The translations under genes were made by a program, and so were the position numbers. This document shows positions 16,492-24,390 of a DNA stretch of 39,672 bases, one piece after another. The DNA is from Spirochaetales bacterium (GTDB lineage Bacteria; Spirochaetota; Spirochaetia; JAFGXN01), in NCBI GenBank assembly GCA_016936615.1, contig JAFGXN010000001.1:1-39672 (forward strand), written 5' to 3'. Each line of letters opens with the position of its first letter. The first letter of the stretch is position 1. Below the pieces are notes generated by a model. That model did not search any database. It was not told the DNA's origin and was given only the letters and a program-made list of their open reading frames with translations.

Positions 16492-17847
16492 TTATGGAGT
16501 CCTGAATAGACGGAAACCGTTTGTAACATAAGAGGAATCTTCGTGGTCCCCATAATATAAACCTATTTTAGAATCAGCGCCTTCCAGATCAGTAAAACTA
16601 CCTCCATGCCTGTGAAGATAATCGCCAGTAGCAGAAAAAGACCACTCCCAAACATTGCCCGACATATCAAAGAGACCAAGTCCATTCTTTTCTTTTGTAG
16701 CTACGACCTGAGTGCTTCGGCCATCTCCTGTATCACTGTTATTTCTATACCAGGCTACTGCTCCTGTGGCTGTTGAATCACTACTATTGTCAGTTGCCCC
16801 ACTAGCCGAATCCCCCTTAGTAAACCATGGATTACTATAACCTTCAACTGTATTTGTGCTATTATTACGCCACCTTGCTGCTAATTCCCACTCCGCTGAA
16901 GTAGGTAATCTGAAACCATTATTAGAAGTGGCTACTGCATCATCACATGCGAGAGCATTAGCATCCCTCGAATCTCTTACAACATTTCCCTCATATCTAT
17001 ATACTGGCTCTAAGTTAGAACTTGTCTTTTCATTATACCACTGGGTTACAGCATTACACCACACAATACAATCCCTCCAGGATACTCTAGTTACTGGATG
17101 CATCTCTGTTCCGACTGGTAAATCAGAAAACCAATTAGTATCGCCCCCCTGTCTTCCAGGATTCTGAAAATAATAAATATCAACGCCTCTATCAGAATGT
17201 GTTGCCCAATCATAGACTATCTTCCACATTCTCCAGGTGACTTCAGTATCACAAACCTGATAGGTATAACCGATACTTGCAGTACCAGAATCTGATTCCC
17301 CAATTGGAAAAGTTATTCCTCCACTTGGCACTGAAACTGTATTCATATTGAAAGAAAAAGTTGAATCTCCAAAAGTTTCTGATTGAATCCACATTGCCTT
17401 AACTGCAACAATCGTTTTTACATCTTCAAAAGAGTGATCCCACCCAATAAAAGCAAATCCGCTCTTACTCGCTTCAGGCGCTGTAGCACTACTTCCATAT
17501 GTTGTAGACTGGGACAACTCACCACCGCCAGTTCTTTCTCCACCATCAAGATCAAAGGTTACTGTGTAACTGTTGATAATCCACACTGCCTTAACAGAAA
17601 GAACCTCTTTAATATTGGAAAAATCCTTATCCCACGATAAACTATGCCCAGTCTTTACAGCAACCGGAGCAACCGCAGACTCTCCATATTTCACAACCTG
17701 ACTCAACTCACCTTCAGTCATTTCTCCACCATCGAGGTCAAAGCTTACGAGAAAAGTATCACTCTCCAATATTTCCTTTGGATTACACCCGAGCACAACA
17801 ACAACCAAAACAAAGACAAAAGTTTTCTTTAAAAAAATCTTAATAAT
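16492..17847 (-). CDS. Lipoprotein with two InlB B-repeats and C-terminal SUMF1/FGE-sulfatase-like domain
   Basis: About 451 residues if started at the ATT at 17847 (alternative ATT 17844). No ATG is available, and the first conventional start, TTG 17808, would cut the signal peptide to eight residues. From the ATT the leader reads as a Lys-containing hydrophobic signal ending in VVVLGC, and GGAG lies 5 nt upstream. Two InlB-type repeats follow (VSFDLDGG...VKAVW and VTFDLDGG...VKAMW). The rest is a SUMF1-type domain (TEVTWRMWKIVYDWA, FRLPTSAEWELAARW, DMSGNVWEW, GGSF, GFRLFR). The paired catalytic cysteines of true formylglycine-generating enzymes are absent from the GGSF region, so it is probably a C-type-lectin-fold binding protein. 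It is a paralogue of the protein encoded at 19736-23098. Confidence 0.85.
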   Translation of the reverse strand: MIKIFLKKTFVFVLVVVVLGCNPKEILESDTFLVSFDLDGGEMTEGELSQVVKYGESAVAPVAVKTGHSLSWDKDFSNIKEVLSVKAVWIINSYTVTFDLDGGERTGGGELSQSTTYGSSATAPEASKSGFAFIGWDHSFEDVKTIVAVKAMWIQSETFGDSTFSFNMNTVSVPSGGITFPIGESDSGTASIGYTYQVCDTEVTWRMWKIVYDWATHSDRGVDIYYFQNPGRQGGDTNWFSDLPVGTEMHPVTRVSWRDCIVWCNAVTQWYNEKTSSNLEPVYRYEGNVVRDSRDANALACDDAVATSNNGFRLPTSAEWELAARWRNNSTNTVEGYSNPWFTKGDSASGATDNSSDSTATGAVAWYRNNSDTGDGRSTQVVATKEKNGLGLFDMSGNVWEWSFSATGDYLHRHGGSFTDLEGADSKIGLYYGDHEDSSYVTNGFRLFRTP

Positions 17848-17977
17848 ATTTTCTCCGCGAACAAGATGCTAAACAGTACTACAAAAGAGCATCCTGCACA
17901 AGAAGAACAATGGGAAATCTTAAATATAAAATAATATTCGCTACGGAAGCTGATACCAGCCGTCAGAGAACGGCAGA

Positions 17978-18175
17978 TTATTTGCCAGGCAAATTGTGAG
18001 ACGTGGCTGGTCCTAGAACCTTGTACGCAACAGATAAATCACCCCCAGCTTCATCACATACAAAGCGGAGAAGAATCCGCGCATCAGCTTTATCCATATT
18101 TACACAGGAAAAAAGCACAAAAATAGCAGCAATACAAGCAGTAAATTCAATTATTCGTTTCAAGTTGGACTCCAT
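17978..18175 (-). CDS. Possible small lipoprotein
   Basis: 65 residues. The N-terminus has Lys/Arg followed by a hydrophobic stretch ending in FVLFSC, a plausible lipobox with Cys at about residue 24, and only about 40 mature residues. I do not recognise it. There is no Shine-Dalgarno, but a TAAAAT hexamer lies 6 nt before the ATG, compatible with a leaderless mRNA. Without this gene, 17848-18319 would be a 470-bp non-coding stretch. The alternative is that the frame is fortuitous. Confidence 0.45.
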   Translation of the reverse strand: MESNLKRIIEFTACIAAIFVLFSCVNMDKADARILLRFVCDEAGGDLSVAYKVLGPATSHNLPGK

Positions 18176-18319
18176 CGCAATATTTTATCATGAAAAAGAA
18201 AATGGATCAGAATATTGAATTTTTTTGCCTCTTCATAAACGGATAATCCTATTGCCTCAAGCCTTCTTAATTAGTAACTTTATATATATGCTATTTTTTA
18301 TATAAAAAAAGGAGGCATT

Positions 18320-18817
18320 ATGGAAAAGAAAATCGTTCTTGCAGGCGGATGTTTCTGGGGGATGGAAGAGCTTATCAGAAGCCAACCTGGAATTTTGGAT
18401 ACAACTGTCGGCTACACCGGCGGAAAGGTGATAAAACCTACATACAGAAATCATGAGGGACATGCTGAGGCAGTTGAAATTGTCTACGACGATACAAAGA
18501 CATCTCTCGTGGTGATTCTGGACTTTTTCTTCAGAATTCATAATCCTACTACAGTAGACAGACAGGGCAATGATATTGGCTCGTCTTACAGGTCTGCGAT
18601 TTTCTATGCGAATCAAGAGGAGCATGATGTTGCAATAGATTTTATTAAAATCGTGAACAAATCAGAACGATGGACGTACCCTGTCGTGACAACGCTTGAA
18701 CCTCTGGCGAAATTCTACCCGGCTGAAGAGTATCACCAGGATTACCTGCAGAAGAATCCTGGCGGCTACACATGCCACCGTGTATACTTTGGAAGCTACA
18801 TTGGGAAAAGCAGTTAG
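18320..18817 (+). CDS. msrA: Peptide methionine sulfoxide reductase MsrA
   Basis: 165 residues, the normal length for a single-domain MsrA. It reduces the S-epimer of methionine sulfoxide in proteins and free methionine, repairing oxidative damage in the cytoplasm. The catalytic GCFWG motif is at residues 10-14 (C11), followed by GYTGG, a NPTTVDRQGNDIGSSYRSAIF segment and EEYHQDYL near the C-terminus, all diagnostic. Strong Shine-Dalgarno GGAGG, 5 nt before the ATG. Its stop overlaps the convergent nfo stop by 4 nt. No MsrB domain is fused. Confidence 0.96.
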   Translation: MEKKIVLAGGCFWGMEELIRSQPGILDTTVGYTGGKVIKPTYRNHEGHAEAVEIVYDDTKTSLVVILDFFFRIHNPTTVDRQGNDIGSSYRSAIFYANQEEHDVAIDFIKIVNKSERWTYPVVTTLEPLAKFYPAEEYHQDYLQKNPGGYTCHRVYFGSYIGKSS

Positions 18818-19653
18818 ATGAATGACCGCAGAAGTTCGATCTCGGCTGGCCACAATTCAGGTCTTATTGTCTCCAGAATCAGAGGGATGTTGTCAGTCCG
18901 TGGATCTTTCATGATCATGCGGAAGGCTTCTAGCCCGATTTGACCATGCCCCAGGCTGTCATGACGGTCAAGATTGGAGCCGGCCTTACCTTTAGAATCG
19001 TTCAAATGCATTCCACGCAAATATTTAAAGCCTATAACCTTGTCAAACTCATCCATCACCGCGTTGTATCCTTCCTCTGTCGATATATCATAGCCGGCAG
19101 CAAAGATATGACATGTATCGATGCAGACACCGACACGCGACTTATCGCTGACTCTATCTATAATCTGTGCAACCTCATCGAAGCTACGGCCAAGACCTGA
19201 ACCCTGCCCTGCAATCAGCTCAATCACAGCAACTACACCGCTAGTCTGAGCCAGAGCCTCATTGATTCCATCTGAAACCATAGAAAGTCCGCTAGCCACA
19301 TCGCACCCGCCAAGCGTCGCCCCCGGATGAAAATTAAGTAAGGTCAAACCCAGCTTTTCCACCCTTTCTGCCTCATCAACAAAGGCCTCAAGACTCTTCT
19401 GTCTTTTCTCCCCATCAGGATTTGCCAGATTTATCAGATAACTGTCATGAACCAGCACATTTTCAGGCAGAATACCATTAACCCGCAGAGACTCCCTGAA
19501 CCTCGCAATCTGCTCATCGGCCAACTCCTGCGACCTCCACTGTCTCTGATTCTTCGTAAAAATCCCGATTGCATCAGCCCCGATAGCCTTCCCGTTAGCA
19601 GGCCCATTCTCCAGCCCACCGGCAATACTCACATGCGCCCCGATAAATTTCAT
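18814..19653 (-). CDS. nfo: Endonuclease IV (AP endonuclease)
   Basis: 279 residues, the typical length. It cleaves DNA 5' to abasic sites in base-excision repair, using three Zn ions in a TIM barrel. The predicted metal ligands fall at the same numbers as in the E. coli enzyme: H69, H109, E145, D179, H182, H216, D229, H231 and E261. The family motifs GAHVSIAGG, HPGA, IDTCHIFAAGYD, HLNDSKGKAGSNLDRH and ETIRP are all visible. The usual ENTAGQG reads ELIAGQG here, with the metal-binding Glu kept. It converges on msrA with a 4-nt overlap. Both are stress-repair genes. Confidence 0.96.
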   Translation of the reverse strand: MKFIGAHVSIAGGLENGPANGKAIGADAIGIFTKNQRQWRSQELADEQIARFRESLRVNGILPENVLVHDSYLINLANPDGEKRQKSLEAFVDEAERVEKLGLTLLNFHPGATLGGCDVASGLSMVSDGINEALAQTSGVVAVIELIAGQGSGLGRSFDEVAQIIDRVSDKSRVGVCIDTCHIFAAGYDISTEEGYNAVMDEFDKVIGFKYLRGMHLNDSKGKAGSNLDRHDSLGHGQIGLEAFRMIMKDPRTDNIPLILETIRPELWPAEIELLRSFI

Positions 19654-19702
19654 AGTAGCTCCTTAAGGTCGATCCAAACTCGACATAATTTTATCACTTA
19701 TG

Positions 19703-19730
19703 AAAAAGCCCTCTGTTCTTTCAGAGGGCT
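19703..19730 (-). terminator. Terminator of the large collagen-like/SUMF1 lipoprotein gene
   Basis: On the minus strand AGCCCTCTG, a 6-nt loop and CAGAGGGCT form a perfect 9-bp stem followed by TTTTTC. It begins 6 nt after the stop codon at 19736. Confidence 0.88.
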
Positions 19731-19735
19731 GATAG

Positions 19736-22700
19736 TTATAAATTTCTATAAAGACGAAATCCAGAAGAATAACCAATTGCACTTGGGCTAGTCGTATAAA
19801 ACTGCCCTATAGGAAGACAAGAAGTATTATGGTAAATTTCTCCACCAACAATGATTCGTTCTGATTCGTATAAATCAAAAGTGAACTCCGCAACATTCCC
19901 CGACATATCATAAATACCTAAGCAATTTGGAAGCTTTTTTTTAACTTCTGAAGTAATTGGAGATTTATCATAAACACTATTCTCTCTAGTCCAAGCAACC
20001 AATCCAGAAGCATCAATATCAGAATAATTTGCAGAAGCTCCACTAGCAGAATCGCCTTTAGTAAACCAGGGAGAACTATATCCGGAAACAGTATTTATAT
20101 TGTTATTCCTCCATCGAGCTGCCAATTCCCACTCATCATAACTAGGAAGTCTAAATCCATCAAATGCTCCAGCTTCAGCATAATCAGTAAGATACGACTT
20201 TGATTCAGTAGAATCTCTAAGAATCATGCCACTTCTTCTATAAACTGGTTCTAAGGAAGAACCAGCAATATCATTATACCACTCAGTAAAGGCATTACAC
20301 CAAACAATACAATCCCTCCAAGAAATAAGAGTAACAGGATGCATTTCATTCATAAGACTTGATGAGGATCCACGACATCCCATTAACCCATAATTATCGA
20401 ATTTATAACGCTTATCACCCCTCTCTATCGCAGTAGCCCAACCATACACTATTCTCCAAAGTTTATACGGAACCTCTGTTTCTCCTACCTGATATACCGA
20501 AGAAACAGAAGATGTTTTACTATCTCCAGTACCAACAGGAAAAACAATCCCTCCCTCAGGAACAGGAACAGTAATCATCTTCAAAACATACTCAGGAGTA
20601 GAAAATTCCTGAACATCACTCCAAAGTGCTTTAAATATGATATTGCCTGTAATATTCGAAATATTGGAACTCCAACCTAAAAAGTTATGTGAATTTTTAG
20701 AGACAATAGGCGACTCAGCCGAAGAACCATGTTCAACTTCCTGAATCAAACTACCTCCGCCTTCATGCTGCCCACCATTGAGATCAAATGAAACGGAATA
20801 TTTATTGATACTCCAAACTGCAGATATCTCAAGATTCGAAGAAACATTTGTATAAGATTTATCCCACTCTATAAATGTATATCCAATTTTTTGGGTCAAA
20901 GGGACAACAGCATCTGTAAAAGGTAAAACAACCTGAGAAAGCAGTCCACCCCCAGTTCGAACACCTCCTTCTAAATTAAAAAGAACAGAGAATCCCCAGA
21001 TAGCTTTAACAGAGATATCAGCGGAAACATCATCGAACTGAATATCCCACCCCATAAATGTAAAACCTTCTTTATTAACTACAGGAGCCACTGCACTATC
21101 CCCTTTCCGAACAACTTGAACTAATTCTCCCCCTCCTGCTCGAACTCCTCCATTAACATCAAATAAAACAGCATAAAAAGCTAATTGCTGGTGCAAAATA
21201 TGCCACATATCATTATCATAAATATATGAAACCTTATCAGTAGTATTATAATAAGCCCAGAGCCTTTCTGGATTTGTAAGTGCAGTTGCAGAACTTCCCT
21301 TCCAGACTATTGATACTCCATCTGCTCCATTCTGTCCGTCTGAGCCATTTGCTCCGTCATTTCCATCTCGGGCAAGTACCTGCCAAGCTGATCCATCGTA
21401 AATATATGAAACTTTCTCCACAGAGTTATAATATGCCCAATTCAAGGCTGGATTTACCGGTGCAACTGCAAGACTTCCCTTCCACACAATAGAAGATCCA
21501 TCAGATCCGTTCTGACCATCTTGTCCATTTTGTCCGTCAGAACCATTCGCTCCATCACTTCCATCCTGGGATAGAATCATCCACTGTGTTCCAGTATAGA
21601 TATAAGCTGTCTTCTCAGTTGTGTTGTAGTATGCCCAGTTTATTCCAGGATTTGAAAGATGACTTGCTGAACTTCCTTTCCATACAATAGAAATTCCATT
21701 CTGGCCATCTTGACCATCAGCACCATCTGCTCCATCACGGGCTAGAACCTGCCATGCATATCCATCATAAATATATGAAACCTTATCAGTAGTATTATAA
21801 TAAGCCCAGAGTCTTTCTGGAGTTGTAAGTGCAGTTGCAGAACTTCCCTTCCAGACTATTGATACACCATCTGCTCCATTCTGGCCATCCTGACCATTCT
21901 GACCGTCAGAGCCATTTGCTCCGTCACTTCCATCTCGAGCGAGAACCTGCCAAGCTGATCCATCGTAAATATATGAAACTTTCTCCACAGAGTTATAATA
22001 TGCCCAGTTCAAAGATGGATTTGCAGGCGCTACTGCAAGACTTCCCTTCCACACAATAGAAGATCCATCAGATCCGTTCTGACCATCTTGTCCATTCTGT
22101 CCGTCAGAACCATTCGCCCCATCACTTCCATCTTTAGCCAAAATCATCCACTGTGTTCCAGTATAGATATAAGCTGTTTTATCTGTTGTATTGTAATATG
22201 CCCAGTTTATTCCAGGATTTAAAAGATGACTTGCTGAACTTCCTTTCCAAACTATAGAAATTCCATTCTGGCCATCTTGTCCGTCAGCACCATCTTCCCC
22301 ATCACGGGCTAGAACCTGCCAAATTTTTCCATCATAAATATATGAAACCTTGTCCGAGGTATTATAATAAGCCCAGTTTATCTTCGGATTACTTAATGCA
22401 GAAGGATGTGCTCCTTTCCATACCAACCCATTATTAGAATCTCGTAACTGTTCACTAGTAAAGCTTCTTGGTGCTATACTATGAATCTTTGAGGCAAGAG
22501 AAAAATCAGTAGCCAAAACATCAACAAAATTACCTTTTATTACAATAATTGCATAGTTTTGTCCAAGAGGAACATCAAAGATACTGAAATTACCTTGATA
22601 ATCAGTAGTGGCAAGAAAAGATGTTCCAGCAACACTGACAAAAAAACCATAATTTCCACTTTCCTGAGAATCTACCGTGATTTGACCAGAAATTGTCCCC

Positions 22701-23098
22701 ACAGCAGTTAAAGTCAAATTACCAACCAGAACAGCTTCCCCTGCCTTCACAACTACATTAGTCTTAACAGCCTTCCGTTTATTATCATCTGAAGAAGCAG
22801 TGACCGAATAAAGTCCTGCATCAAGATCCTTAACAGAATAATTACCATCTTTGTCTGCAAAAACCGTTGCAGAAACAACTCGTGAGTTATCTCCACTGAA
22901 CATTCTCGAAGCCGTCTCAGTAAAAAGCCCATCGCTCTTCTCGACAACAATGCTAATTCCAGAATTATTATCATAATTCTCAAAAAACGCTCGACCTTTT
23001 ATCTCTCCAGATTCTTTCTTTAGTTCTGGATCACACGAAATAAAAAATGCCCCAATAATGAACATTAAACCTAAAATGAAATGGATTTTTTTCCCCAT
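19736..23098 (-). CDS. Giant modular lipoprotein: collagen-like repeat modules, InlB repeats and SUMF1-type domain
   Basis: 1120 residues from ATG 23098. An ATG at 23104 abuts the AGGGGG, which is at correct spacing only for 23098. Lipobox GAFFISC (Cys at about 22). Two carboxypeptidase-regulatory-like beta domains follow (about 70-135 and 136-200). Seven modules at about 222-640 each have the core VWKG...WAYYN...YIY(D/T)G..W.(V/I)L, and the first six end in a G-X-Y linker of collagen type such as DGADGQDGQNG. Three InlB B-repeats (about 640-826) and a SUMF1-type domain (about 845-1120; FRLPSYDEWELAARW, DMSGNVAEF, GFRLYR) complete it. Modules 2-3-4 and 5-6-7 are near copies. No FGE cysteine pair. 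Probable surface adhesin or binding protein. Confidence 0.88.
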   Translation of the reverse strand: MGKKIHFILGLMFIIGAFFISCDPELKKESGEIKGRAFFENYDNNSGISIVVEKSDGLFTETASRMFSGDNSRVVSATVFADKDGNYSVKDLDAGLYSVTASSDDNKRKAVKTNVVVKAGEAVLVGNLTLTAVGTISGQITVDSQESGNYGFFVSVAGTSFLATTDYQGNFSIFDVPLGQNYAIIVIKGNFVDVLATDFSLASKIHSIAPRSFTSEQLRDSNNGLVWKGAHPSALSNPKINWAYYNTSDKVSYIYDGKIWQVLARDGEDGADGQDGQNGISIVWKGSSASHLLNPGINWAYYNTTDKTAYIYTGTQWMILAKDGSDGANGSDGQNGQDGQNGSDGSSIVWKGSLAVAPANPSLNWAYYNSVEKVSYIYDGSAWQVLARDGSDGANGSDGQNGQDGQNGADGVSIVWKGSSATALTTPERLWAYYNTTDKVSYIYDGYAWQVLARDGADGADGQDGQNGISIVWKGSSASHLSNPGINWAYYNTTEKTAYIYTGTQWMILSQDGSDGANGSDGQNGQDGQNGSDGSSIVWKGSLAVAPVNPALNWAYYNSVEKVSYIYDGSAWQVLARDGNDGANGSDGQNGADGVSIVWKGSSATALTNPERLWAYYNTTDKVSYIYDNDMWHILHQQLAFYAVLFDVNGGVRAGGGELVQVVRKGDSAVAPVVNKEGFTFMGWDIQFDDVSADISVKAIWGFSVLFNLEGGVRTGGGLLSQVVLPFTDAVVPLTQKIGYTFIEWDKSYTNVSSNLEISAVWSINKYSVSFDLNGGQHEGGGSLIQEVEHGSSAESPIVSKNSHNFLGWSSNISNITGNIIFKALWSDVQEFSTPEYVLKMITVPVPEGGIVFPVGTGDSKTSSVSSVYQVGETEVPYKLWRIVYGWATAIERGDKRYKFDNYGLMGCRGSSSSLMNEMHPVTLISWRDCIVWCNAFTEWYNDIAGSSLEPVYRRSGMILRDSTESKSYLTDYAEAGAFDGFRLPSYDEWELAARWRNNNINTVSGYSSPWFTKGDSASGASANYSDIDASGLVAWTRENSVYDKSPITSEVKKKLPNCLGIYDMSGNVAEFTFDLYESERIIVGGEIYHNTSCLPIGQFYTTSPSAIGYSSGFRLYRNL
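21200..22420. repeat. Tandem intragenic repeats encoding seven collagen-linked modules
   Basis: Within the lipoprotein gene, about 60-residue units repeat seven times with a three-unit higher-order period. The segment beginning tgcagttgca at 21281 recurs almost unchanged at 21830, a 549-bp offset. Indels occur in the G-X-Y linkers, for example the linker after module 6 is shorter than that after module 3. Confidence 0.85.
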
Positions 23099-23185
23099 AA
23101 ACATCCCCCTAATTATTAATCAAAGAAATAATACACAATTATAATAGAATATGCAATATTTCAAAAACCTAAATTCCATCTTTCC

Positions 23186-23214
23186 TTGCATCTCCCCAAG
23201 CTTTTCCATAAACT
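23186..23214 (+). promoter_or_regulatory. Possible promoter of dgkA giving a leaderless mRNA
   Basis: TTGCAT (23186-23191), 17 bp, TAAACT (23209-23214). The -10 ends 6 nt before the dgkA ATG and no Shine-Dalgarno is present. Hexamers are weak (3/6 and 4/6). Confidence 0.35.
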
Positions 23215-23220
23215 TAATGT

Positions 23221-23598
23221 ATGGCTAGAAAAAAACCGAGAACACCACTGCATAAAAGCTTTATTTACGCTGTCAACGGGATGATTCTTGCAGCTCGCGA
23301 GGAGTGGCATATATGGATGATTGGGCTTGGATTTATCCCTGTGGGGATTGCTGCGTGGTTGCTAGAACTTTCAGCTGTGGAGATAGCTATTCTTGTGGTA
23401 GCAGTCTGGCAGGTTGTGATATTTGAATTGATAAATTCAGCAATCGAGAGATTAACCGACAAGGTCAGCCCCGAATACAACAAAGTTGCAGGGCAGATTA
23501 AAGATATATCAAGTGCATCAGTCTTTCTTTCGCTGGTTCTGTGCATAGGAATCTTTCTAATAATTACAATTCCGGCACTGATAAAAGTCCTTAACTAA
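23221..23598 (+). CDS. dgkA: Diacylglycerol kinase (prokaryotic DgkA family)
   Basis: 125 residues, full length. It phosphorylates diacylglycerol (or undecaprenol in some lineages) with ATP at the inner membrane, recycling lipid by-products. Three transmembrane helices are visible (about 32-48, 52-70, 98-120). The diagnostic FELINSAIERLTDKVS and GQIKDISSASV motifs carry the conserved catalytic Glu and the Asn and Asp residues. An amphipathic N-terminal segment precedes helix 1. No Shine-Dalgarno is seen, and a -10-like hexamer lies 6 nt before the start. The stop overlaps the convergent PIN-domain gene by 4 nt. Confidence 0.94.
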   Translation: MARKKPRTPLHKSFIYAVNGMILAAREEWHIWMIGLGFIPVGIAAWLLELSAVEIAILVVAVWQVVIFELINSAIERLTDKVSPEYNKVAGQIKDISSASVFLSLVLCIGIFLIITIPALIKVLN

Positions 23599-24005
23599 CC
23601 CAAAACATTTTCAAAATACTTCTCGTTTCCAATACAATATACCTGATAATCTGAATCAATACTGATTATCTGTCTAGAGTCCATCCGTTGGGCAAGAAGA
23701 ATAAGCGATCCATCGGCGATATCCATCGGCAAATCAGAATATTTGCGAGTCAGATCAATTAACTTAGAGATATCATTTACAGTCAAATCCAGAATCTCAA
23801 GCCCGCCAATCTCAATCCACTTAAGGAAATCAATCTGAGCCTCGATGCTGAACCCTAGCATGTAGCTCACTTCTGTAACAACCAGCCAGCTAGTAACTAA
23901 TCTACATGGATTTGCAGCAAGATAATCAACGACCCGCTTATGATGTTTGTCACGATTATTAAAAAGTGCAATCAGCGGGCCTGCATCAATCAGAATACTT
24001 TGCAT
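23595..24005 (-). CDS. VapC-type PIN-domain toxin (ribonuclease)
   Basis: 136 residues. The PIN-domain acidic residues are visible: D7 in ILIDAGP, E45 in VTEVSYM, D95/D98 in MDIADGS and D117/D119 in ISIDSDY. PIN toxins are Mg-dependent RNases that cleave tRNA or rRNA when released from their antitoxin. The ATG overlaps the upstream antitoxin gene by 20 nt, and GGAGAGG lies just before it, so translation is coupled. Its target cannot be read from the sequence. It could alternatively be a PIN nuclease without a toxic role, but the pairing argues for a toxin. Confidence 0.88.
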   Translation of the reverse strand: MQSILIDAGPLIALFNNRDKHHKRVVDYLAANPCRLVTSWLVVTEVSYMLGFSIEAQIDFLKWIEIGGLEILDLTVNDISKLIDLTRKYSDLPMDIADGSLILLAQRMDSRQIISIDSDYQVYCIGNEKYFENVLG

Positions 24006-24234
24006 TCAACCTCTCCTTCATTCGCTGCTTATAATTCTCAGATAGATCTACTTCATCGCTTCCTGTCCGTCCGAATAATTCATGACCCAACTGATAAGAA
24101 CTCAACATTGCTACATGTCTATCATAATATTCACATATCGCTGCTCTTATGATGTCTGTCTTTGTCTGATTCTCGACTTCTGTCAAGATATTGAGTTGTC
24201 TTTCTACATCCTCTGTCAATCTTAAGCTTATCAT
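23986..24234 (-). CDS. Ribbon-helix-helix (CopG-like) antitoxin
   Basis: 82 residues from ATG 24234. The frame runs on to an ATG at 24321, but 24234 is preceded by AGGAGG at 4 nt spacing, and the extra 29 codons would cover the promoter and operator. The N-terminal SLRLTEDVERQL strand-helix and the following TKTDIIRAAICEYYD helix are a typical RHH DNA-binding domain. The C-terminal tail (about 50-82, acidic then basic) would bind the toxin. It forms a two-gene operon with the PIN protein and is probably autoregulated through the palindrome overlapping its -10. Confidence 0.88.
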   Translation of the reverse strand: MISLRLTEDVERQLNILTEVENQTKTDIIRAAICEYYDRHVAMLSSYQLGHELFGRTGSDEVDLSENYKQRMKERLNAKYSD

Positions 24235-24242
24235 ACTACCTC

Positions 24243-24282
24243 CTGTATTACGTATTGTAATACAGCTATTGTATTCTTTCAA
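24243..24282 (-). promoter_or_regulatory. Promoter and operator of the toxin-antitoxin operon
   Basis: Minus strand: TTGAAA (24277-24282), 17-bp spacer, TACAAT (24254-24259). A perfect inverted repeat CTGTATTAC-5-GTAATACAG (24243-24265) overlaps the -10 and start site. It lies directly before the antitoxin Shine-Dalgarno, as expected for RHH autoregulation. Confidence 0.75.
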
Positions 24283-24390
24283 GCTTTTTAGATCATCAAT
24301 ATAAACTTTTTCTGCAATCATTTATGCCTCCTAATATATTATTATATTTTTTTTATTTCTTGCTTCATGATTTTAGAAAAAGTCGTAGCT

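Noticed and set aside
18257-18625. Minus-strand frame opposite msrA
   Set aside because: Overlaps the clear MsrA gene with its strong Shine-Dalgarno; no recognisable protein pattern.
21200-22420. Possible CRISPR-like repeat array
   Set aside because: The repeats are in frame and encode regular protein modules with collagen-like linkers; spacing follows codons, not a repeat-spacer pattern.
16492-23098. True formylglycine-generating enzymes
   Set aside because: The cysteine pair required for catalysis is missing from both SUMF1-type domains, and both are surface lipoproteins.
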